A stretch of 64,000 nt of DNA from Bacteroidia bacterium (GTDB lineage: Bacteria; Bacteroidota; Bacteroidia; Flavobacteriales; Flavobacteriaceae). The position numbers and the translations under genes were made by a program. The notes beneath the pieces are model-generated. The model searched no databases and had not been told where the DNA came from. It was given only the letters and a program-made list of their open reading frames with translations. The stretch lies in assembly GCA_030427585.1 (NCBI GenBank), contig JAUIBW010000007.1, forward strand, positions 62,001 to 126,000. Direction: 5' to 3'. Positions 63,671-64,000 of this stretch are shown one piece after another; the first letter of the stretch is position 1; each line of letters opens with the position of its first letter.

Positions 63671-64000
63671 CTATAGTGGTTTATTTCGATCCTTAATCTT
63701 ATTGTATATTTTGTCAATGATTTCTACTGTTTTAAGGCCTTCAAAACCATTAGCAGAAATTACTCCGTCATTGGTCAATACCTCTACTACGTTTTCATAT
63801 ACCTTATCGTGGTTAGACATAGACCCCTGGTATTGTCCGTAGTTATTAGCAGTATTTCCTTCAGGTAAATTTTCTACTTTATATCCCTCGATATTTTGGT
63901 ATTCCAACTCATTAAGGTACTGACCACCTATTTTTACAGTTCCCTTTTCTCCAAAAATAGTAAGTGATCCTTCCATATTTTTACCATGACTGTTCACTGT
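63671..64000 (-). CDS. Gfo/Idh/MocA oxidoreductase, C-terminal part (cut by window edge)
   Basis: Partial: the last ~110 residues, running off the right edge. NMEGSLTIFGEKGTVKIGGQ, NHDKVYENVVEVL and FEGLKTVEIIDKIY are the C-terminal beta-sheet of the Gfo/Idh/MocA fold. Neighbours suggest a WlbA/WbpB-like enzyme that makes the 3-keto sugar before amination. It stands 6 bases from the formyltransferase. Confidence 0.82.
   Translation of the reverse strand, partial: TVNSHGKNMEGSLTIFGEKGTVKIGGQYLNELEYQNIEGYKVENLPEGNTANNYGQYQGSMSNHDKVYENVVEVLTNDGVISANGFEGLKTVEIIDKIYNKIKDRNKPL

Overview
The window is AT-rich DNA from a member of the Bacteroidota, most likely a marine Flavobacteriaceae close to Aquimarina. 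The order and family are inferred from gene content: a type IX secretion (T9SS) cargo with a C-terminal sorting domain, the T9SS lipoprotein SprE/PorW, Bacteroidota-style lipoproteins with S-C lipoboxes, a 63-residue ATP synthase c subunit, an ATP synthase operon without beta and epsilon genes, and TANNTTTG promoter elements. The genus is a guess. No tRNA, rRNA or CRISPR array was seen.

Layout. 1-11 kb holds mixed housekeeping genes: an ALDH7-type aldehyde dehydrogenase, a secreted legumain/caspase-like T9SS protease, a likely gpsA / NTF2-like / sulfurtransferase / GH3 operon, and lipoproteins. 11-15 kb is an accessory patch. It contains an orphan C-protein-like XRE regulator, two tandem paralogous mini-HTH genes, a SUKH (SMI1/KNR4) gene bracketed by 11-bp inverted repeats, an array of 63-bp repeats with 21-codon periodicity, and a frameshifted conserved gene. 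15-32 kb holds a Tricorn-like S41 protease flanked by palindromic elements, dprA, an HU-SPOR protein, a thioesterase and a TetR/FabF pair with two matching operators. It continues with the dut / nucleotidyltransferase / TPR / DUF4292 / EnvC cell-envelope run, a Wzx-like flippase and an M1 peptidase. 32-42 kb holds the F-type ATP synthase genes atpB-E-F-H-A-G with two small membrane proteins upstream, then bactofilin and sprE.

42.5-45.5 kb is the most unusual part. It has a double-glycine leader peptide whose mature part has a knottin-like cysteine pattern, a membrane-anchored AraC-type regulator, a lipoprotein ending in a six-cysteine hydrophobic domain resembling halocin C8-type bacteriocins, and a CHAP-domain lipoprotein. 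The last two share an N-terminal IES(D/E)IDF motif and an identical 11-nt leader, which suggests one secreted antimicrobial or contact system.

45.5-53.7 kb returns to core genes: an ABC exporter with a DUF5687 permease, a PaaE-like reductase, GT9/DUF4254, DUF6427, DUF6341 and purD. From 53.9 kb to the right edge, all on the minus strand, runs a surface polysaccharide cluster: O-antigen ligase, UDP-xylose synthase, UDP-glucose dehydrogenase, initiating sugar transferase, GT4, L-2-hydroxyglutarate oxidase, DegT aminotransferase, formyltransferase and a Gfo/Idh dehydrogenase cut by the edge. Together they suggest synthesis of an N-formylated amino sugar, with the 2-hydroxyglutarate oxidase possibly recycling a by-product of the dehydrogenase.
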